The translations under genes were made by a program, and so were the position numbers. Of a stretch of 40,600 nucleotides of DNA, positions 1 through 8,098 are shown piece by piece. The notes beneath the pieces are model-generated. The model saw nothing but the letters and a program-made list of their open reading frames with translations, searched no databases and was not told the DNA's origin. Where the stretch lies: NCBI GenBank assembly GCA_016789905.1, contig JAEUQC010000155.1, positions 1 through 40,600 on the forward strand, written 5' to 3'. The stretch is from Bryobacterales bacterium. GTDB taxonomy: Bacteria; Acidobacteriota; Terriglobia; Bryobacterales; Bryobacteraceae. Numbering within the stretch: position 1 is the stretch's first letter; every line of letters starts with the position of its first letter.

Positions 1-38
1 GGGGTTCGACAAGTATTGGAACCAAAACGTACGCTAAG
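1..38 (+). repeat. Left terminal inverted repeat of the Tn3-family transposon
   Basis: Begins GGGGTTCGACAAG and ends CTAAG. It matches the reverse complement of 3801-3838 at 37 of 38 positions. It lies 19 bp beyond the stop of tnpA. The same bases recur at 40460-40497 because the window ends overlap. Confidence 0.93.
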
Positions 39-57
39 GAATCGCTCGGGCTCAACG

Positions 58-3000
58 TCAGGTGTCGTCGTCAAGGAAGTCGTCAGCCTCGTAAAGTCCG
101 GCCGGGCTCCGCAACGGCCGCATCTCGCCTTTGAGGACCGAATCAGTCACGGTGAAGTGGTACCGCCCGAGGACGTTGAAGTGTCGACTCCGCAGGGGTG
201 ACAATCTTGCCAGATCCTCCGGCTTGGGTTCGAAACCCTGGCTTTTCAGATGATTGAGCGCCGCGTCCATATAGCGTGTATTCCAGAGAATCAACGCGTT
301 AACGACCAGCCCGAGCGCGCCAAGCTGATCCTCCTGGCCCTCGCGATAATGCTGGCGCAATTCGCCGCGCTGCCCGAAAAAGCACTTCCGTGCCAGGCTG
401 TGGCGGCCCTCTCCGCGGTTGAGCTGCGTCAGTATCCGCCGCCGGAAGGTCTCATCATCTATATAGGCGAGCAGGTGAAGCGTCTTCGGAATGCGTCCCA
501 GCTCGCCAATCGCCCTGGCCAGCATCGACTTTTTGCTCCCTCGCTGTAGCGACCGGATCAGTTCGGACCCGCTGATGGTCCCCATCTTCAGTGAACCCGC
601 CACACGCAAGAAGTCATCCCAGTTCTGTGCGATCAGCTTGGTGTTGATGCGCTGCCGGGCCAAGCCATCCAGCGCGCCATAGTTGGCGGCGCGGTTGATC
701 CTCCAGAAGCGCGACTCCCCGAGGTCTGCCAGACGCGGACTAAACTGATAGCCGAGCAGCCAGAACAGGCCGAACACCAAATCCGAATAGCCTGCCGTGT
801 CGGTCATCAACTCCTTGGGAACCAAGCTTGTCTCGTTCTCCAGCAATCCGTCCAGAACGTAGGGAGAGTCGTGTAGCGTTCCTGGAATCACGATGCCGTG
901 AAAGCCGGTGAACTGGTCGCTGCTGAAGTTGTAGTAGGTGACGCCGCGCCCGGTGTGGAAGTACTTGCTGTTAGGCCCGGCGTTGAGCGTCCGAACCGGA
1001 ACCACGAAACGGAGCCCATCAGCGGAGGCCACTTCGCCGCCGCCAAAGGCGCGGGCCAACGGAATGCGCGCCTGTGCATCCACGAGGCGGGCATTGGCGC
1101 GAACCAGCGTTTCGGCTCGGATGTAGTTCTGTTGGACCCACTGCAGGCGCCTGAGACTCAACGCAGGATTCGTCGGATCGACCATGGGGTCGAGACCAAT
1201 ATTGCAGGCCTGCGACGTCAGCACCGCACAGATGCTCAGGCCCAGATTCTCGACGCGGGCGTGGCTTTCGCTGACATGAGTGAACTCATCGCAAAATCCG
1301 GTGAAGCCGTTGATCTCCAGGATCGCGTCGGTGATCTCAGTCTTGGGCAGCAGCTCATGAACGCGTTTCTTGGTCTCGATCAGACTTGCTGGTTCGTCCA
1401 GTTTGTCCAGTCCCGTGACCACCAGCCGGTCCTTCCCGTTGACTTGTTCGATACGCGCGCCTGCGTTTGATGTGAAGCGTTCGGCCACACGCTGGTAGGA
1501 CAGGTCCAGTTGTTTGGTCAACGTCTCCAACGCCGGTTCGGCGGTCGGCTGCAGGTCCAGCATCCGGCAGACCGCTGGACGAGCCGTCTCCCAGCGTTGC
1601 CCCTGAAGCAACCTGGCGCGCGGATTGCCCCAACGCTCACTGGGATGCACGAAAACGTCGCGGCGCACCAGACTGTCTTGTAGCCCCGCCAGCGTGCAAA
1701 ACGTATAAAAGCGCCGATCGATCCCACCATCTGACTGCACGACCAATCTCTGCCACGAACGCCGGATGATTTCGCGCGGAGCGGAATCCATCGGCGGCTT
1801 GGCTTGGCCTTCAATCTCTTTCAGAAACGCAAAGGCCCTCAGAACAGGCTCACCAGCTTTACCACCCTGGAACTGCACCTTATCGAGAAACGTGGGAAGG
1901 AAGCGGCGGATCGTGCTGTAGTTGTCCAACAGGTACTCGTAATACTTGTCTTCGGGCGGTCGAGTCAGGGCTTCGACTATGGCGACGGCCTCCTCCAACT
2001 CGTCCGGGCCGTTCTGTCCGAAGATAGTAGCGCGCACCTGGCGATCCGCACAGAGTGGATCGATCACGACCTTGACGACATCCTTGAGACGAATGGCTGC
2101 CGCGTCAAGATCGCGGAGAGTCCGCAGGCGGATGTCTTGCCCCTTTTCCTCGGCACGCGCGAGGCACTGGACGATCAACTGGCTGAACAACTCCAAGGCG
2201 TCATCCTGGCTGACGGCCTCGTAGACATGGGCGAACACGAGCAAGCTGGCGATTCGCCGGGTGGGCTGCAGACGGGCTAAGGTCTGTGCCCAGGCGGTCG
2301 CTGTGTTGCGTGCGATCGTCTTGATTCGTCCAGCCGGAAAACGCGACAGATCCAACGCGCTCACGCCAAAGGCCCGGATCTCGGTCACACGCTCGAGCGC
2401 TTCCAGCAACGCGGGGGAACTGATTCGGTTGGGCGTACGGCGAAGCCGGTCCAGTGCCGATATGCGCCCACCTTCCGGGACTAGCAACAACGCCTCCAGG
2501 CGCTCGGTCTGGCCCTTGTCGGGAAGTGCGGCGAGCCGCCGCCACAACCGAGTCGTGGCGCGTTCACGTACCTGGGCAACCAAGCGCGTCAGCGCGGTTA
2601 CGCCAGGGAGGAGAATCTTGCGCTCGATCAGCCGGGCGGTGACCATGTCGAACATGACGGTGGGCCGCTCGGACGTTAACCATGCCCTGGTGTACATCCA
2701 GCGAATCAGCCGCAGATGCTCGGGTTGGTCGTTGAAGTCGCGATAGCCGTGTTGCAGCCGGATCTCACTAGCGTGCTCGCGATGAGTGGCCGGCCGGTCG
2801 GTATACTGGCTCACGCAACCGGGATCAGAGATGCTCAGTTGCGAAGCCAAGTGCATGATGACTCCTTCCGGCACATCGACCGGATTACTCAGGAACGTGC
2901 CGAGAAAGCGAACGGTGCACAGTTGCATGGCGTAGCCCAGGCGATTGTGATCACCACGCCGTTTGGCGATAGCGGCAAGGTCAGCATCGTGGAGATAGAA

Positions 3001-3087
3001 GAAGCGGGCCAACTGTTCCGGCGTGGGTTCGCCGGTGAAGCAGCCATAGTTCTTGGCCTGTTCGTCGGAAAGGAAGTCAACGGGCAT
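58..3087 (-). CDS. tnpA: Tn3-family transposase TnpA
   Basis: Encodes a 1009-residue transposase, the usual length for Tn3-family TnpA, which carries out replicative transposition through DDE chemistry at the 38-bp ends. The N-terminal half is the DNA-binding region (DUF4158-like start, MPVDFLSDEQ). The catalytic acidic residues can be placed at D690 (in ASADGLRF), D763 (in MTDTAGYSD) and E893 (in NRGEGRH), with the characteristic C-terminal NALILWNTRYM. The ATG at 3085-3087 is chosen because the family consensus begins there. It is divergent from tnpR with a 129-bp gap holding the res-like repeats, so TnpR probably represses both genes. No frameshift was seen. A second, unrelated and broken Tn3 transposase lies at 14022-14480. 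Confidence 0.96.
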   Translation of the reverse strand: MPVDFLSDEQAKNYGCFTGEPTPEQLARFFYLHDADLAAIAKRRGDHNRLGYAMQLCTVRFLGTFLSNPVDVPEGVIMHLASQLSISDPGCVSQYTDRPATHREHASEIRLQHGYRDFNDQPEHLRLIRWMYTRAWLTSERPTVMFDMVTARLIERKILLPGVTALTRLVAQVRERATTRLWRRLAALPDKGQTERLEALLLVPEGGRISALDRLRRTPNRISSPALLEALERVTEIRAFGVSALDLSRFPAGRIKTIARNTATAWAQTLARLQPTRRIASLLVFAHVYEAVSQDDALELFSQLIVQCLARAEEKGQDIRLRTLRDLDAAAIRLKDVVKVVIDPLCADRQVRATIFGQNGPDELEEAVAIVEALTRPPEDKYYEYLLDNYSTIRRFLPTFLDKVQFQGGKAGEPVLRAFAFLKEIEGQAKPPMDSAPREIIRRSWQRLVVQSDGGIDRRFYTFCTLAGLQDSLVRRDVFVHPSERWGNPRARLLQGQRWETARPAVCRMLDLQPTAEPALETLTKQLDLSYQRVAERFTSNAGARIEQVNGKDRLVVTGLDKLDEPASLIETKKRVHELLPKTEITDAILEINGFTGFCDEFTHVSESHARVENLGLSICAVLTSQACNIGLDPMVDPTNPALSLRRLQWVQQNYIRAETLVRANARLVDAQARIPLARAFGGGEVASADGLRFVVPVRTLNAGPNSKYFHTGRGVTYYNFSSDQFTGFHGIVIPGTLHDSPYVLDGLLENETSLVPKELMTDTAGYSDLVFGLFWLLGYQFSPRLADLGESRFWRINRAANYGALDGLARQRINTKLIAQNWDDFLRVAGSLKMGTISGSELIRSLQRGSKKSMLARAIGELGRIPKTLHLLAYIDDETFRRRILTQLNRGEGRHSLARKCFFGQRGELRQHYREGQEDQLGALGLVVNALILWNTRYMDAALNHLKSQGFEPKPEDLARLSPLRSRHFNVLGRYHFTVTDSVLKGEMRPLRSPAGLYEADDFLDDDT

Positions 3088-3216
3088 TCCTCCATGCTGC
3101 GCGAGCCGCTCGCAAATATTCTAAGTTTTGCGAAACAAGCGGGGATGCGTTTTTCCTGGTATTCTCGTTTGCAAAACTATCGTGCAAAACCGAACTGTTT
3201 TGCGAGGACTTTTGCA
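3088..3216. promoter_or_regulatory. Probable res recombination/control region between tnpA and tnpR
   Basis: This intergenic stretch contains several inverted copies of a TTTTGCG/CGCAAAA-type half-site. One pair is at 3110-3133 (TCGCAAA ... TTTTGCGA) and another at 3183-3204 (TGCAAAAC ... GTTTTGCG), with further half-sites near 3167-3177 and 3207-3216. Paired half-sites at varied spacing between divergent tnpA and tnpR are typical of Tn3-family res sites, where the resolvase dimer binds, resolves cointegrates and represses both genes. The assignment of individual subsites is inferred. Confidence 0.7.
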
Positions 3217-3789
3217 ATGGCCAAAGGCAGCACAGGGATGCGGATCGGCTACGCTCGGGTTTCGACGCTGGATCAGAAACTGGATCTGCAGATGCAGGCC
3301 TTGAAGAAGGCCGGATGCAAGAAGATTTTCCGGGAGAAGGTTTCGGGGACCAGCCGGAATCGGCCTGAGCTGACGCGGATGCTCGATCAGATTCGGGATG
3401 GCGACGTTGTCGTGGTGTGGAAACTGGACCGGTTGGCGCGTTCAACCAGGGATCTGCTGGAAACCATGGAGTCTATACGGGACAGCGGTGGCCAGTTCCA
3501 GTCGATCTCAGAGCCGTGGGCGGACTCGACCTCTCCCGCCGGCAAGATGATCATGACGGTCTTCGCCGGCATCGCCGAGTTTGAACGCGAGCTGATCCGC
3601 GAGCGGACGGCGGCCGGGCGCATTGCGGCGAGGGACAAGGGAGTGCGGTTTGGGCGGCCCAGGAAGCTCACTCCGCAGCAGGCGAAGTTGGCTAAACGCT
3701 TGCTGGACGAGGGGAAACTCGTCAAGGAGATTGCCGAGACCTTCGAGGTCCACGTCGCTACGATCTACCGGTTGGCAGCGCCGAAGTGA
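3217..3789 (+). CDS. tnpR: Serine resolvase/invertase TnpR
   Basis: A 190-residue serine recombinase that resolves the cointegrates made by TnpA. The N-terminal catalytic domain starts MRIGYARVSTLDQ, with the nucleophile serine in ARVST, followed by VVWKLDRLARS and the helix E segment GIAEFERELIRERT. The C-terminal helix-turn-helix (TPQQAKLAKRLLDEGK onward) binds res half-sites. The ATG at 3217 gives MAKGSTGMRIGY; an internal ATG at 3238 is nearly as good. The reading frame stays open far upstream over tnpA, but that extension is antisense to tnpA and not part of the protein. The gene ends 11 bp before the right inverted repeat. Confidence 0.95.
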   Translation: MAKGSTGMRIGYARVSTLDQKLDLQMQALKKAGCKKIFREKVSGTSRNRPELTRMLDQIRDGDVVVVWKLDRLARSTRDLLETMESIRDSGGQFQSISEPWADSTSPAGKMIMTVFAGIAEFERELIRERTAAGRIAARDKGVRFGRPRKLTPQQAKLAKRLLDEGKLVKEIAETFEVHVATIYRLAAPK

Positions 3790-3800
3790 CCGATTCCACG

Positions 3801-3838
3801 CTTAGCGTACGTTTTCGTTCCAATACTTGTCGAACCCC
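3801..3838 (-). repeat. Right terminal inverted repeat of the Tn3-family transposon
   Basis: Reverse complement of the left end with one substitution, at position 23 of the repeat. It begins 11 bp after the stop codon of the resolvase gene. It is followed directly by CTAAC (3839-3843), the target duplication whose partner is at 40455-40459. Confidence 0.93.
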
Positions 3839-3843
3839 CTAAC
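3839..3843. repeat. Target-site duplication CTAAC, right side
   Basis: CTAAC directly abuts the outer end of the right inverted repeat. The identical pentamer is at 40455-40459, directly before the second copy of the left end. Tn3-family insertion makes 5-bp duplications. Confidence 0.85.
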
Positions 3844-3914
3844 GGGCGACACTGTATGTCTCTGCTACATCCGTTACCACGGTTTCTCTCGCACCCGGGG
3901 GCGATCGTTCTGAT

Positions 3915-4165
3915 TTTGCCGGTTGATGGGCTGCCTCTTACCACCCTGAAGCCGGAGCCACAGGTGCGCCGATTTCTGGTTTCCCGCGGCCCTCAACATG
4001 CCTCCCGCTCCACTGATTTCTAGATCATGTTGGCCTCCGGTATCGGCGGCAACGGAAATGGGACGGTGTTCTTTCAAGTGGGAATCAACTGAGTTCGGTC
4101 TCCCAGAATCGATAGCATCTCGCTGAGCGGTAACAACACGTTTGCGATTAGCCACGATGACATCG
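3915..4165 (+). pseudogene. Decayed BACON-domain fragment
   Basis: Forward translation gives a broken copy of the BACON repeat pattern found in the subtilisin at 37216-40332. Around 4027 it reads ASGIGGNGNGTVFFQVGIN, then a stop, then after a frame change SPRIDSISLSGNNTFAIS. This aligns with the last BACON of the protease (GTVRFEVGINS ... SRIGSISI ... FSIS). A conserved aromatic position has become a TAG stop just before 4027. On the closed circle the fragment lies about 315 bp downstream of the protease stop once the transposon is removed, so it is probably a decayed extra repeat or a related gene end. No intact gene is present between 3844 and 4301. Confidence 0.6.
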
Positions 4166-4214
4166 TCGATCCCGTGCGCTTGCGGCTTTGGGAGGCCTTA
4201 CCGCGCTTTAAGGT

Positions 4215-4233
4215 CTCCGAAAGTGCCACGGCT
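4215..4233 (+). promoter_or_regulatory. 19-bp shared upstream motif, copy 1
   Basis: CTCCGAAAGTGCCACGGCT occurs here and, identically, at 37122-37140. Each copy sits about 70 bp before the start of a large secreted, dockerin-bearing gene (68 bp here, 75 bp there). The flanks are otherwise dissimilar, so the shared piece is probably a regulatory site or part of a structured leader. The regulator is unknown. Confidence 0.5.
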
Positions 4234-4301
4234 TTGGATCCATATTCATGTAATTGTGCTGTTGTAGGGTCGCGTTTCGCCCGTACTAAAGGAGATTTGC
4301 A

Positions 4302-7300
4302 ATGCGTTCTTCTTTTCGCTTGTTCTTGAATCTGGCCACTCTCATGCAGTTATGCGTAGTGCCAGCTTTGGCACAGAGCTACAGCTGCAGTCCAACTTTT
4401 TATCCCGGTGGTTCTTCGACATGGCCGCCAGCTCCGTTACTCAACGGATTTTGCTTCAGCGGGTTTAGGAATGCTTGTCAGACCACGGCGCAGGTTCGCG
4501 GCGGCCAATATCAAAATATCACCGTTTTCACGACGGATGACACCGCGTTCGGTTGCGATCTGAGGCTGCCGCTGACATTAGCGCCGTCGGGCGTAGTTAC
4601 ACCGCCATATTCCGATAATACTCTGCCGGTCAAATTTGCCGGCGGGACCTTCGGTGAGTCGTTCAGCTTTTTCGCTAAACCCGTGACCGAAGCTACTCTG
4701 GTGACGATAACGATCCGAAGTACGAATGGGGCCACCAAACAGGTGATGCTAACTGTGCTGCCGCCGGCCTGTACTCCTCCGACGATAAACCAGCATCCTG
4801 CCAACCAGACCATTGACCCCGGTCAGAGCGCTAGTGTTTCTGTTGGGGCCAGCGGCACGGCCCCGTTGTCTTATCAGTGGTTCAAGGATGGCGCTACTGT
4901 TGTCGGTGCGACATCTGCGACCTACACTACGGGTCCGTTGACCGCAAACGCGAGCGTGTATGTGCGCGTCACAAACTCCTGCGGTTCGATCAACAGCAAT
5001 CCTGCGACAGTTACAATTCGGTGTACCGCCCCGGCGATCTCCTCACAGCCCAGCACGTCTACTCCTATTATCGCCGCTGGTTCTGGTGCCAGTGTTAGCG
5101 TCAATGCTTCGGGGAGCACTCCGTTAACCTACGAGTGGTACGAAGGCGCAAGCCCTGACGTCACACGGCCGTTGGGTACGACGACGAGTACTACTTTTGT
5201 AACGCCAAAGCTATTCGGCGGGGATAAGACGCTATGGGTACGGGTGCGCAACGGCTGCGGCTCAGTCGATAGCGTCCCGGTCACCGTCCGAATGAAATGC
5301 ACCCTCAACGTCTCACCGAGGTTCCTGCAATCAGATCCGCCTTGGCAATCAAGCTTGTACAATAGCACACAGTCTACGATCAACGATCTTGGATCAGCGC
5401 TGACGTCGTTTGCGATGGCGCTGCGTTTTGCCCGGGCTGCGAGCATCAATACGCCGAGTACAAAGTCCCTCGATCCTGGGACCTTGAACGATTTTCTCAA
5501 CCTGCTCGGCACAAGCGGCTACGACGCATCTGCCAATGTTCTGTTTTTGTCCGCGGCGCAGTTCGTTGGGCTCGATCAGAAACCACTGTTGCCTCTCACT
5601 TTTACGACCCTGGGCGCCACCGACAATGGCTTCGATTCGATCACGAGTCCACTGCAAGCGTTCGGAGCGCTCGATGCTAGTCTTTGCGCAGATGACCCGT
5701 ATCCGGTGATCGCGCGCGTAAGGTCCACAAGATCGGGGCAGTATCCGGCGAGTTACGTACTGGTTACCGGGAGAGACATCAACAGTTCGGGGACTTTGAA
5801 ATATCTGATAGCCGACCCAGGTGGCTTTGGGGCCGATCTGAATTCTGCGCCATATCTGGACTTTCAGGGACGCCCCGAGTTCCGTACGCGCGGCGCGGCG
5901 GTGCGAGTGAACTCGTTGAGCAATCAGAGTGCATTCGAGATCGCAACCGGTGACACCGTGGATTTCGTCGTCATCGACGCGTCTGGCAGGCGGACCGGTC
6001 TTGATTCAGCATCGGGTAAGCACGTGGCCAACATCCCCCGATCGTCTAATAATCGAGATGTCCTAAGCAACAACTTGACGGGTGCCATCGGCCGCTTTGG
6101 GCATTCCGTTCAAGTTCTGCAGCCAGCGAGCGGGCCTTATCAGATCGTCGCCACCGGTCTGAGCCAAGGTGCGTATGAAGTGTCGGTCCACGCTTTCAAG
6201 AGCGATGGAAAAGCCCAAGCTCCGGTTAAACTGAAAGGCAATGTTGTTGTCGGGTCGAGTATCACTTTCACGTTGAACTATTCCTCGTCAGGCTCGGCGC
6301 TCGACATTAGGCAGGTTGTGGGCGACTTGAACGCGGATTCAAGGGTCGATTGTGCGGACGTCGCGATTGTTCGCGCGTCGTTCGGGAAAAAACCTGGCCA
6401 ACCGGGTTTCGATCCCAGGGCGGATGTCACGGCGGACAACGTTGTCGACGTGCGGGATCTCCTTGTTGTAACCCAACAAGTACCCGCCGGGACCACGTGC
6501 GGTCCTACCCTTGCCGTTATAAAGGCGGGGCCTGGATCGGGTGAGGTTATTTCGGAGCCCAGCGGGATCAACTGCGGTGCCGCTTGCTCGGCGCAATTCA
6601 AAGAGCAGAGTCCGGTGACGCTAACGGCAAAACCGGCGGCCAACTCGACATTCGCTGGGTGGAGTGGCGCGTGCGCGGGTTCAAGCGCGACGACCGTGGT
6701 CGTTATGTCCTCAGATCGATCCTGCTCCGCCCGATTCGACCTGATCCTAAAGACCCTAACCGTATCCACGATAGGTGGCGGCTCGGTTCGGTCTACGCCT
6801 GGCGGGATTGACTGTTATCCGACATGCTCCGCTCAATTTCCGATCACTTCTACTGTGACACTCGCCGCAATTCCCGGCCAGTTTTCGGTGTTCAAATCGT
6901 GGTCTGGAGACTGCATCGGTGCGGCGCCATCGACGACCGTAACCATGTCAAGCGACAAGAATTGCGCGGCTGTCTTTGAATCCGAGCCACTCTCTGTCGT
7001 TTACCAAGCCCATGTTGGAGGAGTAGGCTGGATGACCGAAGTTTCGGATGGCGCCGTTGCGGGGACGACCGGCCAAAGTCGGCAGATGGAGGCCATAAAG
7101 ATCCGGGTTTCTGGGCAGGCATGCCGGGTTACGTATCAAGCTCACGTGGGCGACGTCGGTTGGCTGCCTGAAGTATCCGATGGCGCTGTAGCAGGAACGA
7201 CCGGCCAAAGCCGACGAATGGAGGCGCTTCGCATCCGGCTGGTTGGTTGCGATCGGAGATTCCATATTATCTACCAAGCACACGTGCAGAATATCGGTTG

Positions 7301-7403
7301 GCTGCCTGAGGTAGCAGACGGGGCGATAGCCGGAACGGTCGGCCAAAGCCGACGTATGGAGGCGGTTAGGATTCGATTTGTTTTTCTTCCTGGCGGCGTT
7401 TAG
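4302..7403 (+). CDS. Secreted multidomain surface protein: Ig-like, inactive C39-like, dockerin-like, ChW repeats
   Basis: A 1033-residue protein with a signal peptide (cleavage near ALAQS, residue 26). Two Ig-like domains occupy about 160-330. Residues 332-560 match a C39-type papain-like peptidase fold, but the catalytic Cys position is Ser365 (NDLGSALTSF) and the His position is Ser484 (ASYVLVTGR), so it is predicted inactive and may bind peptides. About 670-730 is a dockerin-like pair (DLNADSRVDCADV, DVTADNVVDVRDL). Two repeats of the GWSG-type bacterial family follow, then three C-terminal ChW repeats (YQAHVGDVGWLPEVSDGAVA). RBS AAAGGAG precedes the ATG. The cohesin-like PEP-CTERM gene lies 116 bp downstream on the same strand. 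The role as a dockerin-bearing surface subunit is inferred. Confidence 0.85.
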   Translation: MRSSFRLFLNLATLMQLCVVPALAQSYSCSPTFYPGGSSTWPPAPLLNGFCFSGFRNACQTTAQVRGGQYQNITVFTTDDTAFGCDLRLPLTLAPSGVVTPPYSDNTLPVKFAGGTFGESFSFFAKPVTEATLVTITIRSTNGATKQVMLTVLPPACTPPTINQHPANQTIDPGQSASVSVGASGTAPLSYQWFKDGATVVGATSATYTTGPLTANASVYVRVTNSCGSINSNPATVTIRCTAPAISSQPSTSTPIIAAGSGASVSVNASGSTPLTYEWYEGASPDVTRPLGTTTSTTFVTPKLFGGDKTLWVRVRNGCGSVDSVPVTVRMKCTLNVSPRFLQSDPPWQSSLYNSTQSTINDLGSALTSFAMALRFARAASINTPSTKSLDPGTLNDFLNLLGTSGYDASANVLFLSAAQFVGLDQKPLLPLTFTTLGATDNGFDSITSPLQAFGALDASLCADDPYPVIARVRSTRSGQYPASYVLVTGRDINSSGTLKYLIADPGGFGADLNSAPYLDFQGRPEFRTRGAAVRVNSLSNQSAFEIATGDTVDFVVIDASGRRTGLDSASGKHVANIPRSSNNRDVLSNNLTGAIGRFGHSVQVLQPASGPYQIVATGLSQGAYEVSVHAFKSDGKAQAPVKLKGNVVVGSSITFTLNYSSSGSALDIRQVVGDLNADSRVDCADVAIVRASFGKKPGQPGFDPRADVTADNVVDVRDLLVVTQQVPAGTTCGPTLAVIKAGPGSGEVISEPSGINCGAACSAQFKEQSPVTLTAKPAANSTFAGWSGACAGSSATTVVVMSSDRSCSARFDLILKTLTVSTIGGGSVRSTPGGIDCYPTCSAQFPITSTVTLAAIPGQFSVFKSWSGDCIGAAPSTTVTMSSDKNCAAVFESEPLSVVYQAHVGGVGWMTEVSDGAVAGTTGQSRQMEAIKIRVSGQACRVTYQAHVGDVGWLPEVSDGAVAGTTGQSRRMEALRIRLVGCDRRFHIIYQAHVQNIGWLPEVADGAIAGTVGQSRRMEAVRIRFVFLPGGV

Positions 7404-7470
7404 ACGACGCCCCTTTTTAAGAGCATGGCAACGAACGTTGCGTGTTCTCTCACCCAATCATATGCAAGGG

Positions 7471-7495
7471 CGAAGCGGTGCTAGCCACCGCTTCG
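7471..7495 (+). promoter_or_regulatory. Perfect 10-bp stem hairpin before the cohesin-like gene
   Basis: CGAAGCGGTG and CACCGCTTCG pair perfectly across a 5-base loop, ending 25 bp before the ATG at 7520 and just upstream of its ribosome binding site. No T-run follows, so it is not a standard terminator. It could block 3' exonuclease decay, attenuate read-through or set the ratio of the two surface proteins if they share a transcript. Confidence 0.5.
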
Positions 7496-7519
7496 ACTCT
7501 AATCGAAAAGGAGAAAAAG

Positions 7520-8098
7520 ATGAAATTAGTTATCCTGGCAAGTTTACTGTTGATGGTGGGCTCGGTAGCACAGAGCGCACCACTCTTGAATATTCAGCCG
7601 GTTTCCACGGTAGCGGTTCCCGGCGATATATTGATGATGAATGTGGATATTGCGTCCGCAACCGACTTGGCCGCCATACAGTTTGACATCACCTTTACGG
7701 CTGGTGTTCTGTCCGCATCGGTCGTTACCGAAGGCGCGTTTCTGCTTGGGGGCGGACAAACGTTTTTTATTCCCGGCATGATCGACAACACTACAGGATT
7801 GATCAGCGCGACGGCGAGTGCTCTCATTGGTGGCGGCCCGGGCGTCAGCGGTAGCGGTACTTTAGCGACAATTGTGTTCAACTATATCGGACCAGGACCG
7901 GCGCGAATTGATCTTGCGAATGTTTTCTTGCTGGATTCGACAGGGGGTCAGATTTCTCCGATTCTCGAAGGTGCGGTTGTTAATAACGTCCCCGAGCCGA
8001 GCACCTTTGGCATCACAGCGCTCGGGCTGGGTGCCGGTGCTTGGATACTACGTTCGCGTGATGCCCGTAGGTCGGCGCGGGGGCGCCTCCGGTTGTAG
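7520..8098 (+). CDS. Cohesin-like protein with PEP-CTERM anchor
   Basis: A 192-residue exported protein. Residues 1-20 form a signal peptide (MKLVILASLLLMVGSVAQSA). Residues about 21-155 resemble a type I cohesin fold: VPGDILMMNVDI, LAAIQFDITFTAGVL, a glycine-rich strand and SGSGTLATIVFNYIG. The C-terminus has the PEP-CTERM signal (VPEPSTFGITALGLGAG ... ILRSRDARR), recognised by exosortase for transfer to the cell surface. Exosortase is not encoded here and must come from the host. The ATG at 7520 is chosen over an in-frame upstream one because AAAAGGAG lies at 7507-7514 and the signal peptide starts there. The partner may be the dockerin-like module encoded just upstream; this is inferred. 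Confidence 0.8.
   Translation: MKLVILASLLLMVGSVAQSAPLLNIQPVSTVAVPGDILMMNVDIASATDLAAIQFDITFTAGVLSASVVTEGAFLLGGGQTFFIPGMIDNTTGLISATASALIGGGPGVSGSGTLATIVFNYIGPGPARIDLANVFLLDSTGGQISPILEGAVVNNVPEPSTFGITALGLGAGAWILRSRDARRSARGRLRL

Larger units (their letters stand above)
1..3838. mobile_element. Tn3-family transposon, complete, no passenger genes
   Basis: A compact element bounded by 38-bp inverted repeats (1-38 and 3801-3838) that differ at one base and begin with GGGG, as Tn3-family ends do. Inside are only a leftward transposase and a rightward serine resolvase, divergently arranged around a res-like intergenic region. The 5 bases after the right end (CTAAC, 3839-3843) equal the 5 bases before the second copy of the left end (40455-40459), which is the expected Tn3 target duplication once the window is closed into a circle. 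Both genes are open and the ends nearly identical, so the insertion looks recent and possibly active. Family assignment is confident; the subgroup was not determined. Confidence 0.93.

Noticed and set aside
2716..3216. Open frame extending the resolvase upstream by about 167 codons
   Set aside because: It is antisense to the N-terminal part of tnpA and shows no family similarity; the resolvase begins at MAKGSTGMRIGY (3217).
4215..4301. c-di-GMP-I riboswitch upstream of the first surface gene
   Set aside because: Only a short similarity (AAAG..CCACGG) is present; the paired stems and the tetraloop-receptor pattern of the class were not found by eye. Kept only as a shared motif.
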